In this document: positions 8,111 through 17,098 of the stretch, piece by piece | Position numbering within the stretch: position 1 is the first letter of the stretch | Layout: each line of letters starts with the position of its first letter | The notes under the pieces: generated by a model | Told to the model about the DNA's origin: nothing | The model's database searches: none | What the model saw: only the letters and a program-made list of their open reading frames with translations | Translations under genes and position numbers: made by a program | DNA from: Tepidimicrobium xylanilyticum | GTDB taxonomy: Bacteria; Bacillota; Clostridia; Tissierellales; Tepidimicrobiaceae | NCBI RefSeq assembly: GCF_900106765.1 | Contig: NZ_FNNG01000010.1 | Span: forward strand, 1-64,000 | Direction: 5' to 3' | Length of the DNA: 64,000 nt

Positions 8111-8143
8111 CGAATAATAATCCAAAAAAATATGGTCATACTA
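8111..8143 (+). promoter_or_regulatory. Possible sigma-G-type promoter of the ger operon
   Basis: CATACTA at 8137-8143 matches the forespore sigma-G -10 element. The best -35-like sequence, CGAATA at 8111-8116, is 20 bases upstream, slightly too far. Forespore expression is expected for germinant receptors, which is the main support. Confidence 0.4.
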
Positions 8144-8172
8144 ATTAAGGGTATAATTGAAAGGTGATTTAG

Positions 8173-9615
8173 ATGATTTCAAAGAGTGTTAGCTTTAACA
8201 GAGAAGAGATAACGAAAATTTTCAATAACTCTTGCGATTTCGTTGCCTATGAGTTTGAGACCAGATCTAATATAAGAATATTAATATGCTTCATAGAGGG
8301 ATTTGTTAATGAGGATTTATTTGATAGGGATATACTTCGTCCTTTAATTTTACAACTTGATGATCCAAAGAATTTAAGAAAGGTAATTTTCACTCCTAAA
8401 ATTCAAATAGTCAATTCCATGGAAGAGGTAAAAAATGAAATAGTATACGGGAAGGTTGCTATATTTGTTGAAGGTAATGCTAATTGTTATGTAGTCGAAT
8501 TAACTAAATGGGATAAAAGAATGGTAGAAGAACCAAATTCAGAGGCAGTAGTCAGGGGGCCTAAGGAAGGATTTATAGAGGATATAGAAGTAAATAAGGT
8601 ATTATTAAGGAGAAAATTGAGAAACAATAACCTGGTCTTTGAAGATTATAAATATGGGAAACAAACCAATACAAAGGTAAGCATAGCTTACATTAAAGGT
8701 ATTGTTAATGAAGATGTGTTGAAGGAATTAAAAAGGAGATTAGAAAAGATTGACGTAGATTCAATATTAGAAAGTGGTTATATAGAAGAATTAATAGAGG
8801 ATGATCCATTTTCCTTAATGGGTACGGTTTCCAATGTGGAAAAGCCTGATATTGTGGCTGGAAAACTTCTAGAAGGAAGAGTTGCCATATTAGTTGATGG
8901 AACCCCTCATGTGTTGACTGTACCAAGAATACTTGTTGAAGGGATAATGGTTAGTGAAGATTATTATATAAGGCCTTTTTATGCTACTTTTTTAAGACTA
9001 CTAAGAGGCATTAGCATTTTTATATCAGTCTACTTACCAGGGACATTTGTAGCCTTACAATTATACCATCAGGAAATGATTCCGACAGTTCTTTTGATCA
9101 ATATGGCAGGTGCAAGAGAAGGGGTACCCTTACCTGTAATGTTAGAAGTATTGATTATGATTTTAGCTTTAGAGTTGATAAAGGAATCGGGATTGAGGTT
9201 GCCTAAGAGCGTTGGTACCACAGTGAGCATAGTTGGGGCATTGATATTAGGGCAGGCAGCAGTAGAAGCTGGAGTTGTTAATGCAATAACCTTAATAGTT
9301 GTGTCTACAGCAGCAATAGCTGAATTTGTTGTGCCTGGATTTATGGAAGGTATAGTAATATATCGATTATTCATATTATTTCTTGCAGGGCTTATGGGAC
9401 TTTATGGAATTGCCTGTGGTTTTGTTTTCATAAATATGCAGCTGGTATCCTTAGATTCCTTTGGAGTTCCATATACTTGGCCCATTGCACCTAGAGAATG
9501 GGATGGTTTTAAAAAAGATACTTTTGTCAGACTTCCTTTATGGAAGAGACTTTTTAGACCAAGAGCCATTGCAAAGAGGAATGTAAGAAGGCAAATTTCC
9601 CCGTGGAGGAAATAG
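8173..9615 (+). CDS. gerKA: Spore germinant receptor A subunit (GerA/GerKA family)
   Basis: The 480-residue protein has a soluble N-terminal region of about 270 residues followed by four to five transmembrane helices starting near FLRLLRGISIFISVYLPG. The signature REGVPLPVMLEVLIM in the membrane part is diagnostic of GerA proteins. It sits in the inner spore membrane and with the B and C subunits senses small germinants. It leads a tight gerA-gerC-gerB operon, 3 bases from the next gene. The ligand cannot be predicted from sequence. Confidence 0.93.
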   Translation: MISKSVSFNREEITKIFNNSCDFVAYEFETRSNIRILICFIEGFVNEDLFDRDILRPLILQLDDPKNLRKVIFTPKIQIVNSMEEVKNEIVYGKVAIFVEGNANCYVVELTKWDKRMVEEPNSEAVVRGPKEGFIEDIEVNKVLLRRKLRNNNLVFEDYKYGKQTNTKVSIAYIKGIVNEDVLKELKRRLEKIDVDSILESGYIEELIEDDPFSLMGTVSNVEKPDIVAGKLLEGRVAILVDGTPHVLTVPRILVEGIMVSEDYYIRPFYATFLRLLRGISIFISVYLPGTFVALQLYHQEMIPTVLLINMAGAREGVPLPVMLEVLIMILALELIKESGLRLPKSVGTTVSIVGALILGQAAVEAGVVNAITLIVVSTAAIAEFVVPGFMEGIVIYRLFILFLAGLMGLYGIACGFVFINMQLVSLDSFGVPYTWPIAPREWDGFKKDTFVRLPLWKRLFRPRAIAKRNVRRQISPWRK

Positions 9616-9618
9616 GAT

Positions 9619-10833
9619 ATGAGTAGAAAAATTGCCTGTGTTTTACTTCTTATCTTTATAATTTTATTAACGGGCTGTTGGAATGCCAGAGAACTAAATG
9701 AATTAGGAATTTCATTGGTAATGGGTTTGGATATTGAAGATAATAAGATATTAATTACTTTAGAAGTTGTGGATCCCTCTTATGCTCAAAAAAGTAGTGG
9801 AGGAAAAGAAGGTGGTCCTGTTAAATATGTACAAGGTGTAGGGAATACAATTTTTGAAGCCTTTAGGGATATAACTTTAAAATTTGATAGGAGAATTTTT
9901 ACATCCCATAATAAGGTCATTATATTTGGGGAAGAATTTGCTAGAAGGGGTTTGGTCAGCCATACGGATCAATTATTTAGGGATAGGGAACAGAGGGAAA
10001 CTGCCTACATGTTAATTGCCAAAGGAGCAAAAGCCTATGAGGTAATGGGGATTGACAGTGGTTTAGAAGAAATACCAGGTAGCTATATATTAAGACTGGT
10101 TCAAAATATAAGGGATAATCCTAAAACTGTAGATGTGAACATAATGGGATATCTTAGAGACCACTACCTAGGTGGACGTCATACAATGGCTGGAGTAGTG
10201 GAAAAGATAGAAAGGAAAGGCATAAATGGAGAGGTGAGTAACAGTGAAGATTCAAAATATGAATTGACTGTTATAGGTGCAGCTATCTTTAGAGATGATA
10301 TATTAGTTGGTTATTTAGATGGAAATGATACTAAATCCCTTAACTTTATTAGGAATAATGTTACCAGTGGATTGATAACATTTCCAACTCTTGGAGGAGT
10401 CACAAAGGAAAAGGGATCAGACCCACATCATAGGCATTTAACTTCTATTATATTAATAAAGGTAAAAGCAAAGAATGATGTTGAATTAAAAGATGGCAAT
10501 ATTGGATTAAAGACTAAAATTAAAATTAAGGGTTCTATAGGAGAAGTTGCAGGAGATATTAATGTATATAATGAAAAGGAATTGAAAATGCTAGAAGAGG
10601 CTTGTTCTAATACCACTAAGACCGCTATCAGCCAAACCGTCAGGAAGGTACAGCGGGAAATAGGATTAGACATATTTGGGTTTGGCCATGTGTTTCATAG
10701 AAAGTATCCTGAAGAATATAAAAAGATTAAGGACCACTGGGATGAAATATTTTCCCAGGCAGACTTTCAAATAGAAGTAGAAACTAATTTAGTAGGGACT
10801 GGGCTTATCAATACCCCTATATTTATAGATTAG
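9619..10833 (+). CDS. gerKC: Ger(x)C-family germination lipoprotein
   Basis: The 404-residue lipoprotein has a signal peptide with lipobox LLTGCWN (the conserved CW-N of GerC proteins) and blocks RELNELGISLVMGLDIE, FRDITLKFDRRIFTSHNKVIIFG-like and the C-terminal IFGFGHVFHRKYP. It is the lipid-anchored C subunit of the receptor on the outer face of the inner spore membrane. Length is normal. It lies between the A and B subunits, an order seen in many clostridia. Confidence 0.93.
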   Translation: MSRKIACVLLLIFIILLTGCWNARELNELGISLVMGLDIEDNKILITLEVVDPSYAQKSSGGKEGGPVKYVQGVGNTIFEAFRDITLKFDRRIFTSHNKVIIFGEEFARRGLVSHTDQLFRDREQRETAYMLIAKGAKAYEVMGIDSGLEEIPGSYILRLVQNIRDNPKTVDVNIMGYLRDHYLGGRHTMAGVVEKIERKGINGEVSNSEDSKYELTVIGAAIFRDDILVGYLDGNDTKSLNFIRNNVTSGLITFPTLGGVTKEKGSDPHHRHLTSIILIKVKAKNDVELKDGNIGLKTKIKIKGSIGEVAGDINVYNEKELKMLEEACSNTTKTAISQTVRKVQREIGLDIFGFGHVFHRKYPEEYKKIKDHWDEIFSQADFQIEVETNLVGTGLINTPIFID

Positions 10834-10845
10834 GAGTAGTATGCT

Positions 10846-11949
10846 ATGTATGATATGAGGGAAAGGAATAAAATATACTATAATCAAGCTCTATTACTAT
10901 TGATAAATTTTAGAATTATTATGGGCTTAAACAATTTACCCATATTAAGAGTTCCTCCCAGCAACCAAGATGCGTGGATTGTGTTGCTTTTATCTATTCC
11001 CTATGTAATAATTTTATCTTTTCCTTTATTATTTTTAAGCAATAAGTTTAGTGATTTGAGCTTAATTGAAATAATAGAAAAATTAATGGGTAAAATATTT
11101 GGGAAAATACTTGGGGCCTTTTATATTTTGGTATTTTTATATTATCTCACCATGTTTTCAAGTAATTTTGTAGAAATATTAGATTATTCATTGTTTAGGG
11201 AGACACCAACCTGGGCAACCGCTTCTTTATTATTAATAACTTGTGTTTATATAGGCTATAAGGGGCTTAGGAATTTAGCTAGATTTGGGGAGTTTGTAAT
11301 ACCAATAATGATTATAACTATGTTTATATTTGTTATATTAGGTCTTCGCAATTATCAATTCGATTATCTATTTCCAATTTTAAGCGATTCGACCATCAGT
11401 CAAATCAACAAAGGTGCTATAATAATAGGTTTAAGGTTTGTAGATATTCTTATAGCTACTATGTTAACCCCTTATTTGGCAAATAAGAAGGAGTTGAACA
11501 AGATCTACATTAGGTCAACTCTATTTTCTTTACTAATTATCTTAATCATAGTAATTACTATTCAATGCACATTGGGAACGGAATTTGCTAAAAGAATTAA
11601 TTTTCCATTTTTGACCTATACAAGACTAATTAACTTTGAGCAGACAATACAGGGTTTTGAATCAATATATATAGTATCTTGGATAATAGGGAACATAATT
11701 AGAACTTCAGGATATCTGTTCATTACTTCAGTATCATTAGAGCAGTTTACGGGAATTAGAAATGATAGATTTATAATTCCAATTGCTATTCTAATATTTA
11801 TTGCTGTACAATTAATAAAGGATAGAAGGCCTGTATTAGGTGTGAATGAGCCCTTTAGTCAAATTACACTGATTATATCGGTTATTTCTATAATACTTAT
11901 TCCTATAGTGTTGTTAATAGCTTATTTTTTTAGGAAAAATAAATTATAA
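10846..11949 (+). CDS. gerKB: Spore germination permease-like protein (GerB/GerKB family)
   Basis: The 367-residue protein has about ten transmembrane helices of the amino-acid/polyamine permease fold. It starts at the ATG at 10846 with TAGGAG 9 bases before. Blocks such as ETPTWATASLLL and the loop GLRNLARFGEF fit the GerB subunit, which binds the germinant within the membrane. It closes the receptor operon. No U-rich terminator is obvious; a hairpin at 12048-12071 lies beyond. Confidence 0.92.
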   Translation: MYDMRERNKIYYNQALLLLINFRIIMGLNNLPILRVPPSNQDAWIVLLLSIPYVIILSFPLLFLSNKFSDLSLIEIIEKLMGKIFGKILGAFYILVFLYYLTMFSSNFVEILDYSLFRETPTWATASLLLITCVYIGYKGLRNLARFGEFVIPIMIITMFIFVILGLRNYQFDYLFPILSDSTISQINKGAIIIGLRFVDILIATMLTPYLANKKELNKIYIRSTLFSLLIILIIVITIQCTLGTEFAKRINFPFLTYTRLINFEQTIQGFESIYIVSWIIGNIIRTSGYLFITSVSLEQFTGIRNDRFIIPIAILIFIAVQLIKDRRPVLGVNEPFSQITLIISVISIILIPIVLLIAYFFRKNKL

Positions 11950-12047
11950 GGGCATTATTGATTATAGACTGGTATCAATCAGGTCAACAATTATACATTC
12001 ATCTAACACCGTTTTTTTATTATTTATTTGTAAAGCTATTGGTTTAA

Positions 12048-12071
12048 ATTGCTTGAACAATATCAAGCAAT
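12048..12071. other. Perfect 9-bp hairpin upstream of the MATE gene
   Basis: ATTGCTTGA and TCAAGCAAT flank a 6-base loop. No T-run follows, so it is not a standard terminator; it may be an operator or an mRNA structure. Confidence 0.35.
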
Positions 12072-12129
12072 ATTGTAGAATATACTAGGTTAGTGATAGG
12101 AAATAATTTGTTGGATATGGAGGCTTAGA

Positions 12130-13515
12130 ATGGACAAGAGTGTAAAATTAACAGAAGGCAATATTTCTAAAGCTTTGATAAAACTTGCTTTGCCTATTAT
12201 GGCTACATCCTTTGTACAAGTAGCATATAATATGACAGATATGATATGGCTTGGAAGAGTTGGAACTAAAGCGGTAGCTGCATCGGGAACAGCAGGATTC
12301 TTTACATGGTTTGCATCGGCTTTATTTATGATACCCAAAATTGGTGCAGAAGTAGGTGTAGCTCAATCCTTTGGAAGAGAAGATATGGATTCTGCCAGAA
12401 AATTTGCATCAAATACTTTGAAATTAAGTGTTCTTATTGCATTAATATACTCATTAATACTTATAATATTTAGACATCAGATTATAGGTTTTTTTAAACT
12501 AGGAGATGCTGAAGTTATAACTATGGCCATTGATTATCTACTGATTATATCTTATGGACTTGTTTTTTACTTTGTTAATCCAGTTTTTTCAGGAATTTTT
12601 AATGGGGCTGGTGATAGTACCACACCTTTTAAGATAAACTCCATTGGGCTAATAACTAATATGATTCTTGACCCCTTAATGATAATGGGGATAGGTCCTT
12701 TCCCTGAAATGGGAGTTAAAGGGGCTGCTTGGGCTACGGTAATTGCACAAACAATTGTAACTGTAATCTTTGTATTATTTAGTAACAAAAAGAATCAACT
12801 ATTTAAGGATTTAAATATAGTAAAAATACCTTTTGATAAAGACTGTGTAAAGACCATATTTAAACTTGGGCTACCATCATCAGTCCAACAAGGTATTTTT
12901 GCAGGTATCGGCATGATACTGGCTAGAATAATTGCCCAATGGGGGCCTACGCCAGTTGCTGTCCAGAAGGTTGGAAATCAGATTGAGTCCATATCCTGGA
13001 TGACAGCTTCAGGATTTTCTACCGCCATATCTGCTTTTATAGGACAAAACTATGGAGCAGATAAGTGGGACAGAATTAGAAAAGGTTATAAAAAAGGGCT
13101 GCAAATAGTGGGGACTATAGGACTCTTTTCCACCATAGTGCTCATTTTTGGAGCAAATCCACTGTTTAGATTTTTCATCCCTGATGACTTAGAAGCCTTA
13201 AGAATTGGGGTTAGGTATTTAAGGATATTAGGAGTATCCGAAATACTAATGACCTTTGAAATTGCAAGCAGGGGAGCTTTTAATGGTATTGGAAAAACCA
13301 TTCCACCTTCTATTGTGGGAGTAGTCTTTAATGCCTTGCGCATACCAATGGCATTAGTGTTTTCTTCTACATTCCTCGGATTAGATGGAATATGGTGGAG
13401 CATAAGTATAAGTAGTGCCTTAAAGGGTTTAGTGTTGACCATTTGGTATATTGTAGTTCTCAAAAAAGTTCCATATATGGAAGCACGATTTGATGCTTCT
13501 ATTGAGTCTGAATGA
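12130..13515 (+). CDS. MATE-family multidrug/Na+ antiporter
   Basis: The 461-residue protein has twelve predicted transmembrane helices in two halves. It opens with LIKLALPIMATSFVQVAYNMTDMIWLGR and has the matching second-half start TIFKLGLPSSVQQGIFAGIGM, the internal symmetry of MATE exporters (NorM/DinF group). TATGGAGG precedes the ATG. It would export cationic compounds in exchange for Na+ or H+. The substrate is unknown. The neighbours do not define a pathway. Confidence 0.9.
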   Translation: MDKSVKLTEGNISKALIKLALPIMATSFVQVAYNMTDMIWLGRVGTKAVAASGTAGFFTWFASALFMIPKIGAEVGVAQSFGREDMDSARKFASNTLKLSVLIALIYSLILIIFRHQIIGFFKLGDAEVITMAIDYLLIISYGLVFYFVNPVFSGIFNGAGDSTTPFKINSIGLITNMILDPLMIMGIGPFPEMGVKGAAWATVIAQTIVTVIFVLFSNKKNQLFKDLNIVKIPFDKDCVKTIFKLGLPSSVQQGIFAGIGMILARIIAQWGPTPVAVQKVGNQIESISWMTASGFSTAISAFIGQNYGADKWDRIRKGYKKGLQIVGTIGLFSTIVLIFGANPLFRFFIPDDLEALRIGVRYLRILGVSEILMTFEIASRGAFNGIGKTIPPSIVGVVFNALRIPMALVFSSTFLGLDGIWWSISISSALKGLVLTIWYIVVLKKVPYMEARFDASIESE

Positions 13516-13542
13516 TGATTTTTAATAGAGGAACAAAGGAGT

Positions 13543-13905
13543 ATGATTTATTTGATGGAATATAGGAATGGAAATCTATTGATAAAAAGCGATTATGAAA
13601 TTAAGCCCTTTATGGAAGAAGAGGCAGATATAGATTTGTTCATTCCATTGGGAAATAGAACTTTAAACCTATATTTGGAAGGCATGCCTCAATATATGGA
13701 TAATAGAATCCAGCTATTAGATATCAGAAGCGTGTTGATAAGATTTACTACGGAGGAGAACAACAATCTTTGCACAATTCATTTCTTAAGAAACATAGAT
13801 TTAAGATCTACAGTAATGAACCTAGTATTCAACTATGAAAATCATTATATAAACATCAAAGAGGAAGATTATGGCGTTCAATTTTCAATAGGTAAGAAGT
13901 CATAA
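13543..13905 (+). CDS. Conserved-type hypothetical protein, 120 residues
   Basis: I do not recognise this soluble, acidic protein of mixed strand/helix character. It has no cysteines apart from one, no signal peptide and no membrane segment. The start is uncertain: the first ATG (13543) sits only 1-2 bases after AAAGGAG, whereas the in-frame TTG at 13552 or ATG at 13555 has better spacing. It is 27 bases behind the MATE gene and could be cotranscribed with it. It ends at a strong bidirectional terminator. Confidence 0.6.
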   Translation: MIYLMEYRNGNLLIKSDYEIKPFMEEEADIDLFIPLGNRTLNLYLEGMPQYMDNRIQLLDIRSVLIRFTTEENNNLCTIHFLRNIDLRSTVMNLVFNYENHYINIKEEDYGVQFSIGKKS

Positions 13906-13930
13906 GGGCAGATCTAAACCTCTGCCCTTA
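13903..13930. terminator. Bidirectional terminator between convergent genes
   Basis: TAAGGGCAGA (13903-13912) and TCTGCCCTTA (13921-13930) form a 10-bp stem around an 8-base loop; the left arm overlaps the stop codon of the upstream gene. Confidence 0.75.
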
Positions 13931-13933
13931 TGC

Positions 13934-15241
13934 TTATTTAGCTAGATATTCATCATTAACTCTGTCCTGTAAATAGACATTAGTATACTTATTTGGAGCA
14001 TGTTTGTATAAGCTATATCCTTCATCTACGCAGTTAGAACAAGCATTTCTTGGGATGGTTATGCCTAATATATGATAACCCCTATCGCTTCTAGAGTCGA
14101 TGGTGCTAACCCCAGAACATCTATTACATACCTTAAAGTTCTGTACCTGGTATTCCATTATTCCATCCGTATCATAGTAGACTTGTTTTTGTCTATGGAC
14201 ATACTCTTTACCATTTATATTCTTTAGGCGTAAATCCTCTTTCATTTTCCATCTTTTATAAACCACATTGCTTATTTGCTTAATGTATTCAGTAATCTGT
14301 TTAGGTTGTTTTAATTTTTCTCTATCATAATCGGGTTCTTTGACCATGGAGTAATCGATACCTGCCATAGCTAGTATAATTCCAAGATTTACATAGGGGA
14401 GGGCTCCTTCGATAGAATAGCCTCCTTCTAAAACTGCAATATCTGGATTAAGCCTGTCACTTAACTTTGCATAACCTTGGGCAGTAAAATTCATGTTGGT
14501 AATTGGGTCAGTATAGTGGTTGTCTTGACCTGCTGAGTTTATAATTATATCCGGTTTATACTCATCTAGAATGGGCATTACCACATTATCTAAAACATAT
14601 AAAAAGCCTTCTTCTCCTGTACCAGGAGGTAAAGGGATATTTATATTATAACCATAGGCATTAGGTCCCCCAACCTCTTCTATAAATCCAGTGCCGGGGT
14701 ATAAGGTTCTTCCATCCTGATGGAAGGATATGAACAGAGTGTCCTTATCATTCCAATAGATATCTTGGGTGCCATCTCCATGGTGACAATCGGTATCTAC
14801 TATTGCTACCCTTAAATCACCATATTCTTGCCTAATCCTTTCTAAAGCTACTGCCTCAATATTGACTATGCAAAAACCTCTATCTCCATAAACTACTTTT
14901 TGGGCATGGTGTCCTGGAGGACGAACTAAGGCAAAGGATTTATTTACTTCTTTTTCCATTAAAACTTGAAAGGCCTTATAAGCACCACCAGCGGATATAA
15001 GATGGGATTTTGTAACCCTAGACCTGACATTGGGTATGGCGAAATGTACCCTTTCAATATCCTTTTCATCAGCTACAATGGGATTATATAGTTTTATTCC
15101 TTCTATATCCTCAATTCCTTCCTCAAATATTTGGTCTTGAGTATATAAAAGTCTTTCCTCTCTTTCAGGGTGAGTATTGCTAATAGCCCAATCAAAAGCG
15201 GGGAAGAAAACAAGTCCTAATCTATTTTTAGCCTTAATCAT
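13934..15241 (-). CDS. Histone-deacetylase-family amidohydrolase with C-terminal Cys motifs
   Basis: The protein starts at ATG 15239-15241, preceded by GAGGAGTGATATTA, and overlaps the end of the HyuA-like gene by 8 bases. The arginase/deacetylase core is complete: RPPGHHA (charge-relay His pair), DTDCHHGDGTQ (Zn ligands), INSAGQDNHY and LEGGY. These enzymes remove acetyl groups from lysine, polyamines or acetoin-pathway proteins. A C-terminal tail of ~130 residues carries two Cys pairs, CNRC and CSNC, about 30 residues apart, looking like a small zinc ribbon that is not part of the usual fold. The coupling to HyuA suggests a shared pathway, not yet defined. Confidence 0.85.
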   Translation of the reverse strand: MIKAKNRLGLVFFPAFDWAISNTHPEREERLLYTQDQIFEEGIEDIEGIKLYNPIVADEKDIERVHFAIPNVRSRVTKSHLISAGGAYKAFQVLMEKEVNKSFALVRPPGHHAQKVVYGDRGFCIVNIEAVALERIRQEYGDLRVAIVDTDCHHGDGTQDIYWNDKDTLFISFHQDGRTLYPGTGFIEEVGGPNAYGYNINIPLPPGTGEEGFLYVLDNVVMPILDEYKPDIIINSAGQDNHYTDPITNMNFTAQGYAKLSDRLNPDIAVLEGGYSIEGALPYVNLGIILAMAGIDYSMVKEPDYDREKLKQPKQITEYIKQISNVVYKRWKMKEDLRLKNINGKEYVHRQKQVYYDTDGIMEYQVQNFKVCNRCSGVSTIDSRSDRGYHILGITIPRNACSNCVDEGYSLYKHAPNKYTNVYLQDRVNDEYLAK

Positions 15242-16907
15242 TAATATCACTCCTCAATTCAAAGATAAGCCCTGGTTTAACTTGTGCTTTAATTCGAATA
15301 TTTTTTCCAGTAGTATAAAATCCCCTTACCATATTGAAACTACTTTCTTCGACGATTTCTGCTTCTATCTCTTCGTTTATAGCTCCTAAAGATAGAGCCG
15401 ATTCTCTTATTAGTTCCATAGCTTTTCTTCTAGCTTTATCTATGGTAAATGTTCTATCTATTTTTTCAAATAGTTCTAATTCAGGAACGGAAAGTATTCC
15501 TTTAGAAGTATTTACCAACATGTTTATCTCTGTAGTAGGCTTTGCTAAGGCAGCTCCTACAGCATTAGCTACATGATAATCCTTGGGGAAGCAGCAGGGC
15601 AAATTGAATTTTCTTTCTAGTATTGGAGCCAATATTTTTGCAGGCCCTCCTATTACATTTACAACTTTTGGCTCAATTTTCTTTCCGTATAATAATTCTT
15701 TAATGGTATAAACGGGATGGCTATTAATATCTGCTAAGAGTTCTTCTACCTTATCTTTTGTAATATCCCCCATGGTATCGAGGATCAATTGGGCAACTTC
15801 TTCTGGAGATATGTTTAATTCCCTCCCTAATGAAACCATAGAATCATAGGCTTTTTTCCTATTACCTGTATTCATCAATCCTAAGGTTATCATAGCATCA
15901 GTAGGAGTAGGCTTTGGACCTCCAAAAGCATAGGGCTTTCCTTCCCTTAATGGACCTATTTTTATTTGCCCATTTTCAATATTAATGCTGCTGTCTCCGC
16001 CTAAACCAATAGAAACGCTATAAATAGCCCTTACAAGGGTTTTATATCTATCTATCTTAATTCCTAAAGGTTCGAATAAGGGAACTCCATCAACAAGAAA
16101 GAATATGTCTGTAGTAGTTCCGCCTATATCTAGTAGAATTGCATCTTCATTGGTGGGAACCATTGCATTCATTCCCATAAAGCTGGCAGCAGGACCGGAT
16201 AATATGGTTTCTACTGGTCTTTCTTCTGCAGTAGAAATATTCATAGTTCCACCATCTGCTTTTAATATGAATATTGGAGCATCGATTCCTTCCTGATATA
16301 GGGATTCTTTTATGCTTCTAGAAAATTCATTGAAAGTATTGTGCACTGCTGAATTCAAATAAGTGGTATATACTCTTCGAGGAAAATTTAATTTACCAGA
16401 AACAGTATGTCCCATACTAATGGGGAAAAAGTCCTTTTCTAAAATTTCTTTGATATCTTTTTCAAACTTTGGATTTCTTGTAGAAAATTTAGTTACTACT
16501 CCGCAGGATTTTATGTTTTTTTCCCTAAATAGTTTAATTGCTTTTTCAATTTCCTCTTGTTTAAAATGTTCAATTATTTCACCCCTATGGTCTATATATC
16601 CGGAAATAAAGATATTTTCATCACCACAGGCTAAAAAATCACAAGGTATTCCAGGACCTGGTTGTATAATCATTCCTACAGGATCCGTTTTATTTTCCAC
16701 AATGGCATTAGTGGAAATGGTAGTACTTAGATTTATTCTATCTATTTTAGACCTGTCAATTCCAATTAATAGTTCTTTTAAAGCAGCCCAAATGGAGTCA
16801 AATAGATCATTCCTGTTAGTTGTTTTTTTAACCCTATTTATTATTCTTCCGTTCTCTATAATAACTCCGTCAACGTTGGTTCCACCCATATCAAGGCCGA
16901 TAATCAA
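15234..16907 (-). CDS. Hydantoinase/oxoprolinase-family protein (HyuA-like), stand-alone
   Basis: The 557-residue protein starts at TTG with AGGAGG 7 bases upstream. It is an actin-like ATPase-fold enzyme: the phosphate loop GLDMGGTNVDGV opens the protein, a second loop LLDIGGTTTDIFF lies near residue 265, and VIGGPAKILAP near residue 410. HyuA/oxoprolinase enzymes use ATP to open cyclic amides such as hydantoin or 5-oxoproline, usually with a HyuB partner. No HyuB is present here. The gene is first in a two-gene operon with the deacetylase-like protein. The substrate is open. Confidence 0.82.
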   Translation of the reverse strand: MIIGLDMGGTNVDGVIIENGRIINRVKKTTNRNDLFDSIWAALKELLIGIDRSKIDRINLSTTISTNAIVENKTDPVGMIIQPGPGIPCDFLACGDENIFISGYIDHRGEIIEHFKQEEIEKAIKLFREKNIKSCGVVTKFSTRNPKFEKDIKEILEKDFFPISMGHTVSGKLNFPRRVYTTYLNSAVHNTFNEFSRSIKESLYQEGIDAPIFILKADGGTMNISTAEERPVETILSGPAASFMGMNAMVPTNEDAILLDIGGTTTDIFFLVDGVPLFEPLGIKIDRYKTLVRAIYSVSIGLGGDSSINIENGQIKIGPLREGKPYAFGGPKPTPTDAMITLGLMNTGNRKKAYDSMVSLGRELNISPEEVAQLILDTMGDITKDKVEELLADINSHPVYTIKELLYGKKIEPKVVNVIGGPAKILAPILERKFNLPCCFPKDYHVANAVGAALAKPTTEINMLVNTSKGILSVPELELFEKIDRTFTIDKARRKAMELIRESALSLGAINEEIEAEIVEESSFNMVRGFYTTGKNIRIKAQVKPGLIFELRSDIND

Positions 16908-17098
16908 TTTTAATCCTCCTTATTTACATAATTTTTTATCTATTAATATTATATCCCTGCTAACAGTTAGCTATCAAGTTTTTACCATATTCTTAAAGAA
17001 TAGATTCTATATTAAAAAAATAATATAAAAAAGATTAAATTGTTTATTTATTGTCAATTATGGGTATATTACTTTTCAGAGAAAAAGGAGGGGTTTTT

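Noticed and set aside
13086-13463. 125-codon minus-strand frame within the MATE gene
   Set aside because: Antisense to conserved transporter helices; no ribosome site or homology.
16363-17028. 221-codon open frame on the plus strand opposite the HyuA-like gene
   Set aside because: It overlaps a well-supported ATPase-fold gene in antisense and has no start signal; a shadow frame.
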